Counted from the stretch's first letter, positions 36,384 to 46,846 are shown. The stretch is DNA of 64,000 nt from Cellulomonas wangleii (GCF_018388445.1 NZ_CP074405.1:1736001-1800000), one strand, 5' to 3'. A program made the numbers and translations. Notes: generated by a model from the sequence alone, not told the origin.

Positions 36384-37043
36384 ATGCGACTGTTCGCCGC
36401 GGTGTGGCCCCCCGACGACGTGCTCGACCACCTGGACCTCGCACTCGCCGTCGTGCGGCGGGGTGCGGGCGCTCAGGACGAGGGTGTGCGGTGGTCGGCC
36501 CGCGAGACGTGGCACCTGACCGCGGCGTTCTACGGGAGCCTTCCCGACGCGGTGACCGACGACCTCGCCGCCGGGCTGGTGGACGTGACGGCGGGCGCGC
36601 GGCCCTTCGAGCTGCAGCTGCGCGGCGCGGGCGTCTTCGCGCACCGCACGCTGTGGGTCGGCGCCTCCGGTGACGTGACGGCCATGGTCGACCTCGCCGC
36701 CGGCGCCCGGGCGGTCGGGGAGGCGCACGGTGCGCCGCCCGACGCGCGGGTCCGTCACCGCCCGCATCTGACCGTCGGGCGGGCCCGTGCGGGGGCGCGA
36801 CCGCCGCGACGCGGCACCCGCGCGGTGGCCGGCGCGCGCGGCGGCGGCCGGGGGCCGGGCCGGACGGCGGGCGGCGACCGTCGGGACCTCGCACCGGCGG
36901 AGGTGTTCGAGCAGGCGCTCGCGGTCTACGAGGGACCCCGCTGGACCGTGGACGCCCTGACGCTGGTGGAGTCGCGGCCCGGGGCAGGCCGCGGCGGCGG
37001 ACCGGCGTACACGACGGTCGGGACCTTTCCCCTCGGGGCGTGA
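36384..37043 (+). CDS. thpR: ThpR/LigT-type RNA 2',3'-cyclic phosphodiesterase
   Basis: A 219-residue 2H phosphoesterase. The two catalytic His-x-Thr motifs are HLTAAF (about 51) and HLTVGRA (about 129). Such enzymes open 2',3'-cyclic phosphates on RNA ends. Between the second motif and the last helix is an unusual Arg/Gly-rich insert of about 35 residues (residues about 136-170), with higher GC than the rest. The frame resumes cleanly (VFEQALAVYEGPRWTVDALTLVES), so this is an insertion, not a frameshift. CAGGCT lies 6 bases before ATG 36384, suggesting a leaderless start. Confidence 0.85.
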   Translation: MRLFAAVWPPDDVLDHLDLALAVVRRGAGAQDEGVRWSARETWHLTAAFYGSLPDAVTDDLAAGLVDVTAGARPFELQLRGAGVFAHRTLWVGASGDVTAMVDLAAGARAVGEAHGAPPDARVRHRPHLTVGRARAGARPPRRGTRAVAGARGGGRGPGRTAGGDRRDLAPAEVFEQALAVYEGPRWTVDALTLVESRPGAGRGGGPAYTTVGTFPLGA

Positions 37044-37068
37044 GCCGGTGCTGTGGCAGCATGGCCGC

Positions 37069-37155
37069 ATGCGCGTGCACCTGCTCACCCGGGCGTCGGG
37101 TGGTCGACGATTTCCGCGGCCCGTCCCGGGCCGCGCACGCGCGCACGCACGCTGA
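37069..37155 (+). CDS. Possible 28-residue leader peptide before pheS
   Basis: A short frame in the 259-bp gap between thpR and pheS. It begins MRVHLLTRASGG, has a single Phe codon at 37111-37113, and ends RARAHAR. CAGCAT sits 6 bases before its ATG, the same leaderless pattern as many genes here, which is the main reason to list it. A perfect hairpin starts two bases after the Phe codon. With one Phe it is a weak case for classical attenuation, and chance is possible. Confidence 0.35.
   Translation: MRVHLLTRASGGRRFPRPVPGRARAHAR
37115..37135 (+). promoter_or_regulatory. Hairpin inside the pheS upstream region
   Basis: CGCGGCCC (37115-37122) and GGGCCGCG (37128-37135) form a perfect 8-bp stem with a 5-base loop. 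It may act as a terminator for thpR or as an attenuator linked to the short frame that it lies in. Confidence 0.45.
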
Positions 37156-37164
37156 GGAGCGTGA

Positions 37165-38373
<1,209 letters not shown>

Positions 38374-38374
38374 C

Positions 38375-40954
38375 ATGCCTCGCATCCCTCTGACCTGGCT
38401 CGGCGACCACGTCGAGCTCCCTGCCGACCTCACGGCCGAGCAGCTGGCCGCCGACCTCGTGCGCGTCGGCCTCGAGGAGGAGGCGATCCACACCTCCGGC
38501 GTCACCGGCCCGCTCGTCGTCGGGCAGGTCCTCGAGCTCACGCCCGAGCCGCAGAAGAACGGCAAGACCATCAACTGGTGCCGCGTCGACGTGGGCGCGC
38601 ACAACGACCTCGACGACGACGGCAACCCGACCGTCGCGCGCGGCATCGTCTGCGGCGCGCACAACTTCGGTGTGGGGGACCGTGTCGTCGTCGCGCTGCC
38701 GGGTGCGGTGCTGCCCGGGCCGTTCCCCATCGCGGCGCGCAAGACGTACGCGCACGTGTCCGACGGCATGATCTGCTCGGCGCGCGAGCTGGGCCTCGGC
38801 GAGGACCACGCCGGGATCATCGTGCTGTCGCGACTGGGGTACGGCGACGACGTCACCGCTCCCGGCACCGACGCGCTGCGCCTGCTCGGCCTGGCCGACG
38901 AGGTGCTCGAGATCAACGTGACCCCGGACCGCGGGTACTGCTTCGCGATGCGCGGCGTCGCCCGCGAGTACGCGCACTCCACGGGCGCGCGCTTCACCGA
39001 CCCCGGCCTGGCGTCGGACGACGTGCTGCGGGAGCGACCCGCCGGGTTCGCGGTCGAGATCGCCGACGACGCGGGCATCGGCGGGGTGCCCGGGTGCGAC
39101 CGGTTCGTCGCCCAGGTCGTGCGCGGCGTGCGCGCGTCCGGACCGTCGCCGGCCTGGATGCAGCAGCGCCTCACGCAGGCCGGCATGCGCCCGATCAGCC
39201 TGGCGGTCGACGTGACGAACTACGTCATGCTCGACCTCGGGCAGCCGATGCACGCCTACGACCTGGCCACGCTCACCGCGCCGGTCGTCGTCCGTCGGGC
39301 GCGCCCGGGGGAGAAGGCCACGACGCTCGACGACGTCGAGCGCACCCTGGACCCGCAGGACCTGCTCGTCACCGACTCCACGGGCGGGCACGCCGCGCGC
39401 GTGCTCGGCATCGCCGGGGTCATGGGCGGCGCGGACTCCGAGGTGGGGGAGGAGACGACGGACCTGCTGCTCGAGGCCGCGCACTTCGACCCGGTGTCCG
39501 TCGCGCGGTCGTCGCGGCGTCACCGGCTGACGTCGGAGGCGTCCAAGCGCTTCGAGCGGGGTGTGGACCCGCAGCTGCCGCGGGTCGCGGTCGCACGGGC
39601 TGCCGCGCTGCTCGTCGAGCACGGCGGCGGCACGGTCGAGGACGCGCTGACGGACGTCGACCGCACGTCGGCGCCGGAGCCGGTCGCGTTCGACCCGGCG
39701 CAGGCCGGGCGGCTGGTCGGCGTCCCGTACACCGACGACGAGGTGCGCGCGACGCTCACGGAGATCGGCTGCACGGTCGAGGACGCGACGACGCCCTGGC
39801 GGGTGCACGTGCCGTCCTGGCGGCCCGACCTCGTCGCGGGCGTCGACCTGGTCGAGGAGGTCGCGCGGCTGCGCGGGTACGACGCCATCCCGTCGATCGT
39901 GCCGTCCGCCCCGACCGGCCGCGGCCTGACCCGGGACCAGCGGCTGCGCCGCGCGGTCGCGGACACGCTCGCGGCGTCGGGCCTCGTCGAGGTGCTCAGC
40001 TACCCGTTCGTCGGTGCCGAGCAGCTCGAGGCGCTCGGCCTGCCGGAGGACGACGAGCGGCGCCGGGCGGTGCGGCTGGTCAACCCGCTCGCCGACGGGC
40101 AGCCGTACATGCGCACGGACCTGCTGGTGACGCTGCTGGAGACGGCGCGCCGCAACGTCACGCGCGGGACGTCCGACGTGGGCGTGTTCGAGCTCGGGCT
40201 CGTCACGCTGCCGCCGGCGGGCCCCGGCGTGGCGCCGCGGCTGGCGGGCGGGGTGCGCCCGGACGACGACACCCTCGCCGCGCTCGAGGCGGCCGTGCCG
40301 CCGCAGCCGCTGCACGCGGCGGGCGTGCTCGCCGGTCTGGCGGAGCCTGCCGGGGTGTGGGGCGCGGGTCGCCGCGCCGACCACGGGGACGCGATCGCGC
40401 ACGTGCAGCACCTCGCGCGGCTGGCGGGCGTCGAGCTCGCGGTGACCGCCGACCGGGAGCGGGCGCCGTTCCACCCGGGCCGCTGCGCGCGGCTGTCGAC
40501 GCTCGACGGCGTCGTCGTGGGCCACGCGGGGGAGCTGCACCCGAACGTCGTGACCGCGCTCGGTCTGCCCGCGCGGACCGTGGCCTTCGAGGTCGACCTG
40601 TCGGCGCTGCTCGCGGCCTCGTCCGCGGAGCCGGTGCAGGCCGTGCCCGTCTCGACGTTCCCGGTGGCGAAGGAGGACGTCGCGCTCGTCGTGGCGGACG
40701 ACGTCCCGGCGGCGGACGTCCTGACGGCCGTGCGGGTCGGCGCCGCCGCGTCGACCGCGGGCGACGTCCTGGAGGACGTGCGGCTGTTCGACGTCTACGT
40801 CGGCGACCAGGTCGGACCGGGACGCAGGTCGCTCGCCTTCGCGCTGCGGCTGCGCGCGCCCGACCGGACGCTGACGGCCGAGGAGACGGCCGCCGTGCGG
40901 CACGCCGTGGTCGCCGAGGCGCACGCGCGCGTGGGCGCCGAGCTGCGCGCCTGA
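38375..40954 (+). CDS. pheT: PheT, phenylalanyl-tRNA synthetase beta subunit
   Basis: An 859-residue subunit. Domains in order: N-terminal strand MPRIPLTWLGDHVEL, an EMAP-type tRNA-binding fold (about 40-155, with VRVDVGAH-like CRVDVGAHNDLD and ICSARELGLGEDH), the B3/B4 editing domain (VTNYVMLDLGQPMHAYDLATL) that hydrolyses Tyr-tRNA(Phe), B5 (RLVGVPYTDDEVRATL), the class II-like core, and the anticodon-binding ferredoxin fold at the end (VSTFPVAKEDVALVVADDVP). Length is slightly above the usual 800. It is coupled to pheS and ends in a terminator. Confidence 0.97.
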   Translation: MPRIPLTWLGDHVELPADLTAEQLAADLVRVGLEEEAIHTSGVTGPLVVGQVLELTPEPQKNGKTINWCRVDVGAHNDLDDDGNPTVARGIVCGAHNFGVGDRVVVALPGAVLPGPFPIAARKTYAHVSDGMICSARELGLGEDHAGIIVLSRLGYGDDVTAPGTDALRLLGLADEVLEINVTPDRGYCFAMRGVAREYAHSTGARFTDPGLASDDVLRERPAGFAVEIADDAGIGGVPGCDRFVAQVVRGVRASGPSPAWMQQRLTQAGMRPISLAVDVTNYVMLDLGQPMHAYDLATLTAPVVVRRARPGEKATTLDDVERTLDPQDLLVTDSTGGHAARVLGIAGVMGGADSEVGEETTDLLLEAAHFDPVSVARSSRRHRLTSEASKRFERGVDPQLPRVAVARAAALLVEHGGGTVEDALTDVDRTSAPEPVAFDPAQAGRLVGVPYTDDEVRATLTEIGCTVEDATTPWRVHVPSWRPDLVAGVDLVEEVARLRGYDAIPSIVPSAPTGRGLTRDQRLRRAVADTLAASGLVEVLSYPFVGAEQLEALGLPEDDERRRAVRLVNPLADGQPYMRTDLLVTLLETARRNVTRGTSDVGVFELGLVTLPPAGPGVAPRLAGGVRPDDDTLAALEAAVPPQPLHAAGVLAGLAEPAGVWGAGRRADHGDAIAHVQHLARLAGVELAVTADRERAPFHPGRCARLSTLDGVVVGHAGELHPNVVTALGLPARTVAFEVDLSALLAASSAEPVQAVPVSTFPVAKEDVALVVADDVPAADVLTAVRVGAAASTAGDVLEDVRLFDVYVGDQVGPGRRSLAFALRLRAPDRTLTAEETAAVRHAVVAEAHARVGAELRA

Positions 40955-40963
40955 TCGCCAGGT

Positions 40964-41004
40964 CGACGGGCCGGTCGCGGGGACTCCCCGGGGCCGGCCC
41001 GTCG
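40964..41004 (+). terminator. Terminator after pheT
   Basis: CGACGGGCCGG (40964-40974) pairs perfectly with CCGGCCCGTCG (40994-41004); inside is a second small stem GGGG/CCCC. It begins 10 bases after the pheT stop. Confidence 0.7.
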
Positions 41005-41025
41005 TCGTCGGTGCGCTCGCGGGCC

Positions 41026-41090
41026 GGGCGAACCGGGGTGAACCGGGCACCCTCGGAGGAGTTCACCAGATAGTTACTGTCGGGTAGTTG
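41026..41090 (+). promoter_or_regulatory. Upstream region of the secreted nuclease: PHO-box-like repeats and a promoter
   Basis: A tandem 10-bp repeat GGGYGAACCG lies at 41026-41045, which on the minus strand reads as GTTCACC-like units, and a plus-strand GTTCACC lies at 41061-41067. GTTCACC is the core of the Streptomyces PhoP (phosphate) box. TTCACC (41062-41067) and TAGTTG (41085-41090), 17 bases apart, could be the promoter. The leader would be about 105 bases. The phosphate link is inference. Confidence 0.4.
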
Positions 41091-41202
41091 CGACGAACCG
41101 GATGGACCACGCAGGGTGAGACCGGCCGTCCGGGTGACGGCTGCTGCTCGCGCGACGAGGCGTGGTCCCCCACCCCTCGCGCGCCCGACGGAGGAGATCT
41201 GC

Positions 41203-44200
41203 GTGCACGCACGACGACGGTCCACGGGGGCGCTCACCGCACTCGCCGTGATGCTCACCGGTGGCCTGGCCACCGCGGGAGCCGCGCGGGCGGCGGTGTC
41301 GCCCGACGCACCCCTGCTGGTCCACGAGGTGTACGGCGGTGGGGGCAACTCCGGCGCGCCGTTCGACCGTGACTTCGTCGAGCTGTACAACCCGGGCGAC
41401 GGGGCCGTCGACCTGGCCGGCTACTCGCTGCAGTACGCGTCGGCCACCGGGACGTCCTGGCAGGTCACGCCGCTGTCGGGCAGCGTGCCTGCGGGCGCGA
41501 CCTTCGTCGTGGGGCAGGCGTTCGGGGCGAACACCGCGGCCCCCGACGTGCCCGTCGACCTCGAGGGCACGGGCACCGCGATGAGCGGCACCACGGGCAA
41601 GGTCGCGCTCGTCGCGGGCACGGCCGCCCTGACGTGCGACACCGGGTGCGCCCAGCTGGACGCGGTCGTCGACCTCGTCGGCTGGGGACCGAACGCGACG
41701 TCGTGGGCGGGGTCCGGCGTCGCGCCGGCCACGACGAACGCGACGTCGGTGCAGCGCGACGCCGCGCACACCCACACCGCGGACAACGCGGCCGACTTCC
41801 GGACCGGCACGCCCACGCCGCAGCCGGCGGGGACCGCGCCCGAGGAGCCCGAGGAGCCGGGCGAGCCGGGTGAGCCGCAGGTGGTCACCATCGGCGCGAT
41901 CCAGGGCACCGGTGACGCGTCCCCGCTGGTGGGTCAGCGCGTGACGACGTCCGGCGTCGTGACGGCGGCCTACCCGACCGGCGGGCTCGCGGGCTACGTC
42001 CTGCAGACGCCGGGCTCGGGCGGCGACGCGGCACGCGACGGCTCGCAGGCCCTGTTCGTGTACTCGCCCGCGACGGTCGGGCAGGTGGCGATCGGTCAGC
42101 ACCTGCAGGTGACGGGCGAGGTCGTGGAGTTCAACGGGCTGACGCAGGTCACCGTCGCGGCTCCCGGCGACGTCCAGGAGCTCCCGGCGGCGGACGCACC
42201 GTCCCCGGTGACCGGCCCGTGGCCGGCCGACGCCGCCGCGCGCGAGGCGCTGGAGTCGATGCTCCTCCTGCCGACGGGTGACCTCACGGTCTCGAACACG
42301 TACAGCACGAACCAGTACGGCGAGGTCGGCCTCGCGGTCGGCACGACGCCGCTGCTGCAGCCCACGGAGGTGGCGCGACCCGGGTCCGCGGAGGCGGCGG
42401 CCGTCGCGGCCGACAACGCCGCGCGGGGAGTCGTCCTGGACGACGGCGCGTCGACCAACTTCCTCGGCTCCGGCAACGGTGGGCTCACCCCGCCGTGGGT
42501 GTCGCTGCAGAACCCGGTGCGCGTCGGTGCGGGCGTGCAGGTGACCGAGCCGCTGGTCGTGGACTGGCGCAACGGGACCTGGAAGCTGAACCCGACGGCC
42601 CCTGTGGTCGCCGGCGGTCCCGCCCCCGTGACCTTCGAGAACGACCGCACCGCGGCCCCCGAGCCGGTGGGCGGCGACCTGTCGGTCGCGTCGTTCAACG
42701 TCCTCAACTACTTCACGACCCTCGGTGACGAGGCCGCGTCGTGCGTGGCCTACCGCGACCCCGCGGGCGAGCCGGTCACGGTGCGCGAGGGCTGCGACCA
42801 GCGCGGCGCGTGGGACGCGGCGGACCTCGAGCGGCAGCAGGCCAAGGTCGTCGCGGCGATCGAGGGTCTGGACGCCGACGTCGTCGGTCTGCTGGAGATC
42901 GAGAACTCGGCCCGCGTCGACGGTGTGGCCGACGAGGCGCTCTCGACCCTGGTCGACGCGCTCAACGCGGCGGCCGGCGAGGACCGCTGGGCCTTCGTGC
43001 CGTCGTCCGACGAGCTGCCGCCGGCGGCGGAGCAGGACGTCATCACCAACGCGATCATCTACCAGCCGGCCGCGGTGACCCCGACGGGCGCGTCGCGTGC
43101 GCTGGGCGACCAGAGCGGTGACGACCAGGCGTTCGGCAACGCCCGCGAGCCGATCGGGCAGGTCTTCACGCCGACGGACGGCGGCGAGCCGTTCCTCGTC
43201 GTCGTCAACCACTTCAAGTCCAAGGGCTCGGCCGGGCCGTGGCCCGGCGACGCCGACACGGGCGACGGGCAGGGCGCGGCGAACGAGTCGCGCGTGCGCC
43301 AGGCGACCGCGCTGCGCGACTGGGTCCCGACGGTGCAGGGCGACGCCGAGGCCGTCGCCCTCGTGGGCGACTTCAACGCCTACACGCGGGAGGACCCGCT
43401 GCAGGTCCTGTACGACGCGGGCTACGTCGACGCCGTCGCGCAGCTCTCACCCGGCCAGTACTCGTACTCGTACCAAGGGCTGTCGGGGTCGCTCGACCAC
43501 GTGCTGCTGAACGAGGCGGCCATCGCGCGGGCGACCGGTGCCGACGTCTGGGAGATCAACGCCCCGGAGTCCATCGCGCTGGAGTACAGCCGGTACGGCT
43601 ACCACGGCACGACGTTCCACGCGCCCGACGCGTACCGCTCGTCGGACCACGACCCGGTGGTCGTGGGCCTGACGGCCGGTGACGCGAACGCGGGCCCGGT
43701 CGACCTGACGTTCCTCAACATCAACGACTTCCACGGGCGCATCGACGCCAACACCGTGAAGCTCGCGGGCACGGTCGAGCAGCAGCGCGCGGCGGCGGAC
43801 GGCCCGGTCGCGTTCCTGTCGGCGGGCGACAACATCGGCGCGTCGCTGTTCGCGTCGGCGGTGCAGGACGACCAGCCGACGATCGACGTGCTGAACGCCC
43901 TGGACCTGGGCGCGTCGGCCATCGGCAACCACGAGCTCGACAAGGGGTACGACGACCTCGTCGAGCGCGTGATCGCGGGCGGCGAGAACGCGGAGTTCCC
44001 GTACCTCGGTGCCAACGTCTACCGGGCGGGCACCACGACGCCCGCGCTCGACGAGTACGCGCTGCTCGACATGGACGGCGTGAGCGTCGGCGTCATCGGC
44101 GTGGTCACCGAGGAGACGGAGTCGCTCGTCACCCCGGGCGGGATCGCCGGTCTCGACTTCGGCGACCCGGTCGAGGCCGTCAACCGGGTGGCTGCCGCAC

Positions 44201-46191
44201 TCACGGACGGCGACGAGGCGAACGGCGAGGCCGACGTGATCGTCGCGCAGTACCACGAGGGGGCCGGTGCGGGCACGCCCGACGGCGCGACCCTCGAGGA
44301 GGAGCTGGCTGCCGGCGGCGCGTTCGCCGACATCGTCACCGGGACCGACCCCGCGGTGGACGCCATCTTCACCGGCCACACGCACAAGCAGTACGCCTGG
44401 TTCGGGCCGGTCGGCGACGGCGACGCCACCCGGCCGGTCGTGCAGACCGGCTCCTACGGCGAGTACCTCGGCAAGGTCGTGCTGACGTACGACCCCGCGA
44501 CGGACCGGGTCACGGCCGCCACGGCCGAGAACGTGGCGCGCACGACGACGCCCGACGCCGACCTCATTGCCGCGTACCCGCGGGTCGCCGAGGTGGCGCA
44601 GATCGTCGCCGACGCCCTCGCGTTCGCGACCGAGGTCGGGTCGCAGCCCGTCGGGTCCGTGACCGCGGACGTCACGACGGCGTTCACCGGGGGGCAGTAC
44701 GTCGACGGCGTGTACGTCGGCTCGGCTCCCGGCACCACGACGGGCCGGGACGACCGCAGCCGCGAGTCGGCCCTCGGCTCGCTCGTCGCGGAGGCCCTCC
44801 TCGACACGCTCGCCTCGCCCGAGCGTGGCGGCGCCCAGATCGGCGTCGTCAACCCGGGCGGCATGCGCGCCGAGCTGCTCCACGCCCCCGACGGCACGGT
44901 GACCTACGCCGAGGCCAACGCGGTGCTCCCGTTCGTCAACAACCTCTGGACCACCACGCTCACGGGTGCCCAGGTCGTGACGATGCTGGAGCAGCAGTGG
45001 CAGACCAACGCGGACGGCTCCATCCCGAGCCGCCCGTACCTGCAGCTGGGGCTGTCCGATAACGTCACCTACACGTACGACGCCTCGCGCGAGCTCGGCG
45101 ACCGGATCACGTCGGTCACGGTCGACGGCGCGCCGATCGACCTCGGGGCCGAGTACCGCATCGGGACGTTCTCGTTCCTCGCCCAGGGCGGGGACAACTT
45201 CCGGGTGCTCGCCGAGGGCGCCCGCACGGCCGACTCCGGTCTCATCGACCGGGACGCCTGGATCGCGTACCTGCAGGCGCACCCGGGCATCGCGCCGGAC
45301 TTCGCGGAGCGGGCCGTCGAGGTGCCGGCGCTCACCGAGCCGGTGGCGCCCGGGGACGAGCTCACCTTCACGGTCGGCGGCATCAACCTCACCAGCCTGG
45401 GGGCGCCCGAGAACACGTCGGTCGAGGTGCTCCTCGGTGAGGTGTCGCTCGGTACGTTCCCGCTGGTGCGGGGCGACGGGCCGGACGCGTCGGCGCAGGT
45501 GACGGTCACCGTCCCGGCAGATCTCGGGGCGGGTGAGCACACGCTCACGGTCGTCGCGTCACCGAGCGGCACGACCGCCTCGGTGCCGTTCACGGTCGAG
45601 GACGCCGGCGAGGCGTCGACCACGGCGCTCAGCGCGTCGCCGGACACGCAGGTGTTCGGCACGCGCGGCACCCGCGTCCGGCTCACGGCCGTCGTGACGT
45701 CGCCGGGCCCGGTCACCGGGTCGGTGCAGTTCGTCGCCGGGGACGACGTGCTCGGCACGGCGTCGCTGCGTGGCGGGCGGGCGGTGCTCACGCTGCCGGG
45801 GGACACGCCCGTCGGCACCTACGAGGTCGTCGCGCGGTACGCCGGCACGGACGCCGTGGCGGGCTCGCAGTCCGCCCCGGTGACCGTGACCGTCGAGCAG
45901 GCGACCAGCACCACGTCGCTGTCCGTCGTCCAGTCGCCGTTCCCGCGGCTGGTCCCGTCTGTGTGGGTCGCGACCGTGGGTCTCGACACCGCCCGGCTCC
46001 CGGCGGGCCGTGTCGAGCTGCGCGAGGGTGAGCGCGTCGTGGCAAGCGCGGACGTGGTGCTCGGCCTGGCGATCGGGACCGTCCCGCGCGACCTCGGCAG
46101 CGGGACGCACCGCCTGACCGCGGTGTTCGTGCCGGACGACGCGGCGAACGTCGCGGGCGGCACGAGCCGCACGGTCACGGTCCGCGGCTGA
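41203..46191 (+). CDS. Secreted ExeM/NucH-type nuclease fused to a 5'-nucleotidase, with Ig-like repeats
   Basis: A 1662-residue secreted protein. A signal peptide (TGALTALAVMLTGGLATAGA, cleaved near AARA) is followed by a lamin-tail domain (LVHEVYGGGGNSGAPFDRDF, residues about 34-195), an OB-fold DNA-binding stretch (about 230-330), and an endonuclease/exonuclease/phosphatase domain (VASFNVLNYF to YRSSDHDPVVVG, about 495-825; catalytic LLEIEN, LVGDFNAY and SDHDP). Next comes a metallophosphatase/5'-nucleotidase (FLNINDFHGRID, SAGDNIG, AIGNHELD, FTGHTHKQY, then a C-terminal domain with NPGGMRAEL). Two or three Ig-like domains end it. No LPXTG anchor. Likely degrades extracellular DNA to nucleosides and phosphate. 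GTG 41203 follows GGAGGAG. Confidence 0.9.
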   Translation: MHARRRSTGALTALAVMLTGGLATAGAARAAVSPDAPLLVHEVYGGGGNSGAPFDRDFVELYNPGDGAVDLAGYSLQYASATGTSWQVTPLSGSVPAGATFVVGQAFGANTAAPDVPVDLEGTGTAMSGTTGKVALVAGTAALTCDTGCAQLDAVVDLVGWGPNATSWAGSGVAPATTNATSVQRDAAHTHTADNAADFRTGTPTPQPAGTAPEEPEEPGEPGEPQVVTIGAIQGTGDASPLVGQRVTTSGVVTAAYPTGGLAGYVLQTPGSGGDAARDGSQALFVYSPATVGQVAIGQHLQVTGEVVEFNGLTQVTVAAPGDVQELPAADAPSPVTGPWPADAAAREALESMLLLPTGDLTVSNTYSTNQYGEVGLAVGTTPLLQPTEVARPGSAEAAAVAADNAARGVVLDDGASTNFLGSGNGGLTPPWVSLQNPVRVGAGVQVTEPLVVDWRNGTWKLNPTAPVVAGGPAPVTFENDRTAAPEPVGGDLSVASFNVLNYFTTLGDEAASCVAYRDPAGEPVTVREGCDQRGAWDAADLERQQAKVVAAIEGLDADVVGLLEIENSARVDGVADEALSTLVDALNAAAGEDRWAFVPSSDELPPAAEQDVITNAIIYQPAAVTPTGASRALGDQSGDDQAFGNAREPIGQVFTPTDGGEPFLVVVNHFKSKGSAGPWPGDADTGDGQGAANESRVRQATALRDWVPTVQGDAEAVALVGDFNAYTREDPLQVLYDAGYVDAVAQLSPGQYSYSYQGLSGSLDHVLLNEAAIARATGADVWEINAPESIALEYSRYGYHGTTFHAPDAYRSSDHDPVVVGLTAGDANAGPVDLTFLNINDFHGRIDANTVKLAGTVEQQRAAADGPVAFLSAGDNIGASLFASAVQDDQPTIDVLNALDLGASAIGNHELDKGYDDLVERVIAGGENAEFPYLGANVYRAGTTTPALDEYALLDMDGVSVGVIGVVTEETESLVTPGGIAGLDFGDPVEAVNRVAAALTDGDEANGEADVIVAQYHEGAGAGTPDGATLEEELAAGGAFADIVTGTDPAVDAIFTGHTHKQYAWFGPVGDGDATRPVVQTGSYGEYLGKVVLTYDPATDRVTAATAENVARTTTPDADLIAAYPRVAEVAQIVADALAFATEVGSQPVGSVTADVTTAFTGGQYVDGVYVGSAPGTTTGRDDRSRESALGSLVAEALLDTLASPERGGAQIGVVNPGGMRAELLHAPDGTVTYAEANAVLPFVNNLWTTTLTGAQVVTMLEQQWQTNADGSIPSRPYLQLGLSDNVTYTYDASRELGDRITSVTVDGAPIDLGAEYRIGTFSFLAQGGDNFRVLAEGARTADSGLIDRDAWIAYLQAHPGIAPDFAERAVEVPALTEPVAPGDELTFTVGGINLTSLGAPENTSVEVLLGEVSLGTFPLVRGDGPDASAQVTVTVPADLGAGEHTLTVVASPSGTTASVPFTVEDAGEASTTALSASPDTQVFGTRGTRVRLTAVVTSPGPVTGSVQFVAGDDVLGTASLRGGRAVLTLPGDTPVGTYEVVARYAGTDAVAGSQSAPVTVTVEQATSTTSLSVVQSPFPRLVPSVWVATVGLDTARLPAGRVELREGERVVASADVVLGLAIGTVPRDLGSGTHRLTAVFVPDDAANVAGGTSRTVTVRG

Positions 46192-46199
46192 CGGACGCG

Positions 46200-46239
46200 C
46201 ACGAGGGCCCGGTCGGCGTCGTCCGGCCGGGCCCTCGTG
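46200..46239 (+). terminator. Terminator after the secreted nuclease gene
   Basis: CACGAGGGCCCGG (46200-46212) pairs perfectly with CCGGGCCCTCGTG (46227-46239), 13 bp, followed by GTCTTCCC. Confidence 0.85.
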
Positions 46240-46333
46240 GTCTTCCCGGGCTCGCCGGGTGCTGGGTCCGGCGGTCGGGTGAACCGCGGCGATACCGCTC
46301 CGTCGGGCCGGGCGCGCTGCCACGATGTGCGCC

Positions 46334-46846
46334 ATGCAGGATGCCGGCGTACGGACGCTCACCGTGACCGAGGAGCTGCGACGTGACATGGCGCACGACG
46401 CCGCGGCCGTCGTGCTGCGGTCACGCGAGACGCGCATCCGGGGCGGGGTGCTCGTGCTCGGGGTCACGGCGCTGCAGCTCGGTGCCCACGAGTTCCGGCT
46501 CGGGCCCGCCGACTGGATCACGTTGCTGGTCGTGGTGTCGCTCATGCCGGTGGTCCTGATCGTGGTCACACGTCATGCCATGCGTCGCGTGGTCGGGTTG
46601 ACGCCCCCGGGGCCCTTCACCGTCGAGGTGGGGGAGACCGCCCTGTGCACGACCTCCCCGCGTGGTGCGGCGCAGACCCGCTGGAGCGCCTTCGGCGGTG
46701 TCCGTGTGCGCGGTGCGGCAGTGGCGCTGTGGACCCACCCGCCGCACGGGTGGCTCGTCCTGCCGCGCGCGCTCTTCACGGACGCGGACCTGGACGCGGT
46801 GCGCGGGCACATCGCCCGCGCCCGCGCCGCGAGCCCTCCGGCCTGA
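46334..46846 (+). CDS. YcxB-like membrane protein
   Basis: A 170-residue protein with two membrane helices (GGVLVLGVTALQLGA and DWITLLVVVSLMPVVLIVV, about 38-85), then a short cytoplasmic YcxB-type domain: PGPFTVEVGETALCTTSPRGAAQTRWSAFG and ALWTHPPHGWLVLPRALF. Function is unknown for the family. CACGAT at 46321-46326 lies 7 bases before ATG 46334, which I prefer to ATG 46325 (which would overlap the -10). It stands alone between a terminator and the convergent trpB2 gene. Confidence 0.75.
   Translation: MQDAGVRTLTVTEELRRDMAHDAAAVVLRSRETRIRGGVLVLGVTALQLGAHEFRLGPADWITLLVVVSLMPVVLIVVTRHAMRRVVGLTPPGPFTVEVGETALCTTSPRGAAQTRWSAFGGVRVRGAAVALWTHPPHGWLVLPRALFTDADLDAVRGHIARARAASPPA

Noticed and set aside
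36780..36900. Possible frameshift in thpR
   Set aside because: The residues before and after the Arg/Gly-rich part are both in the same frame and match the family, so it is an insert.
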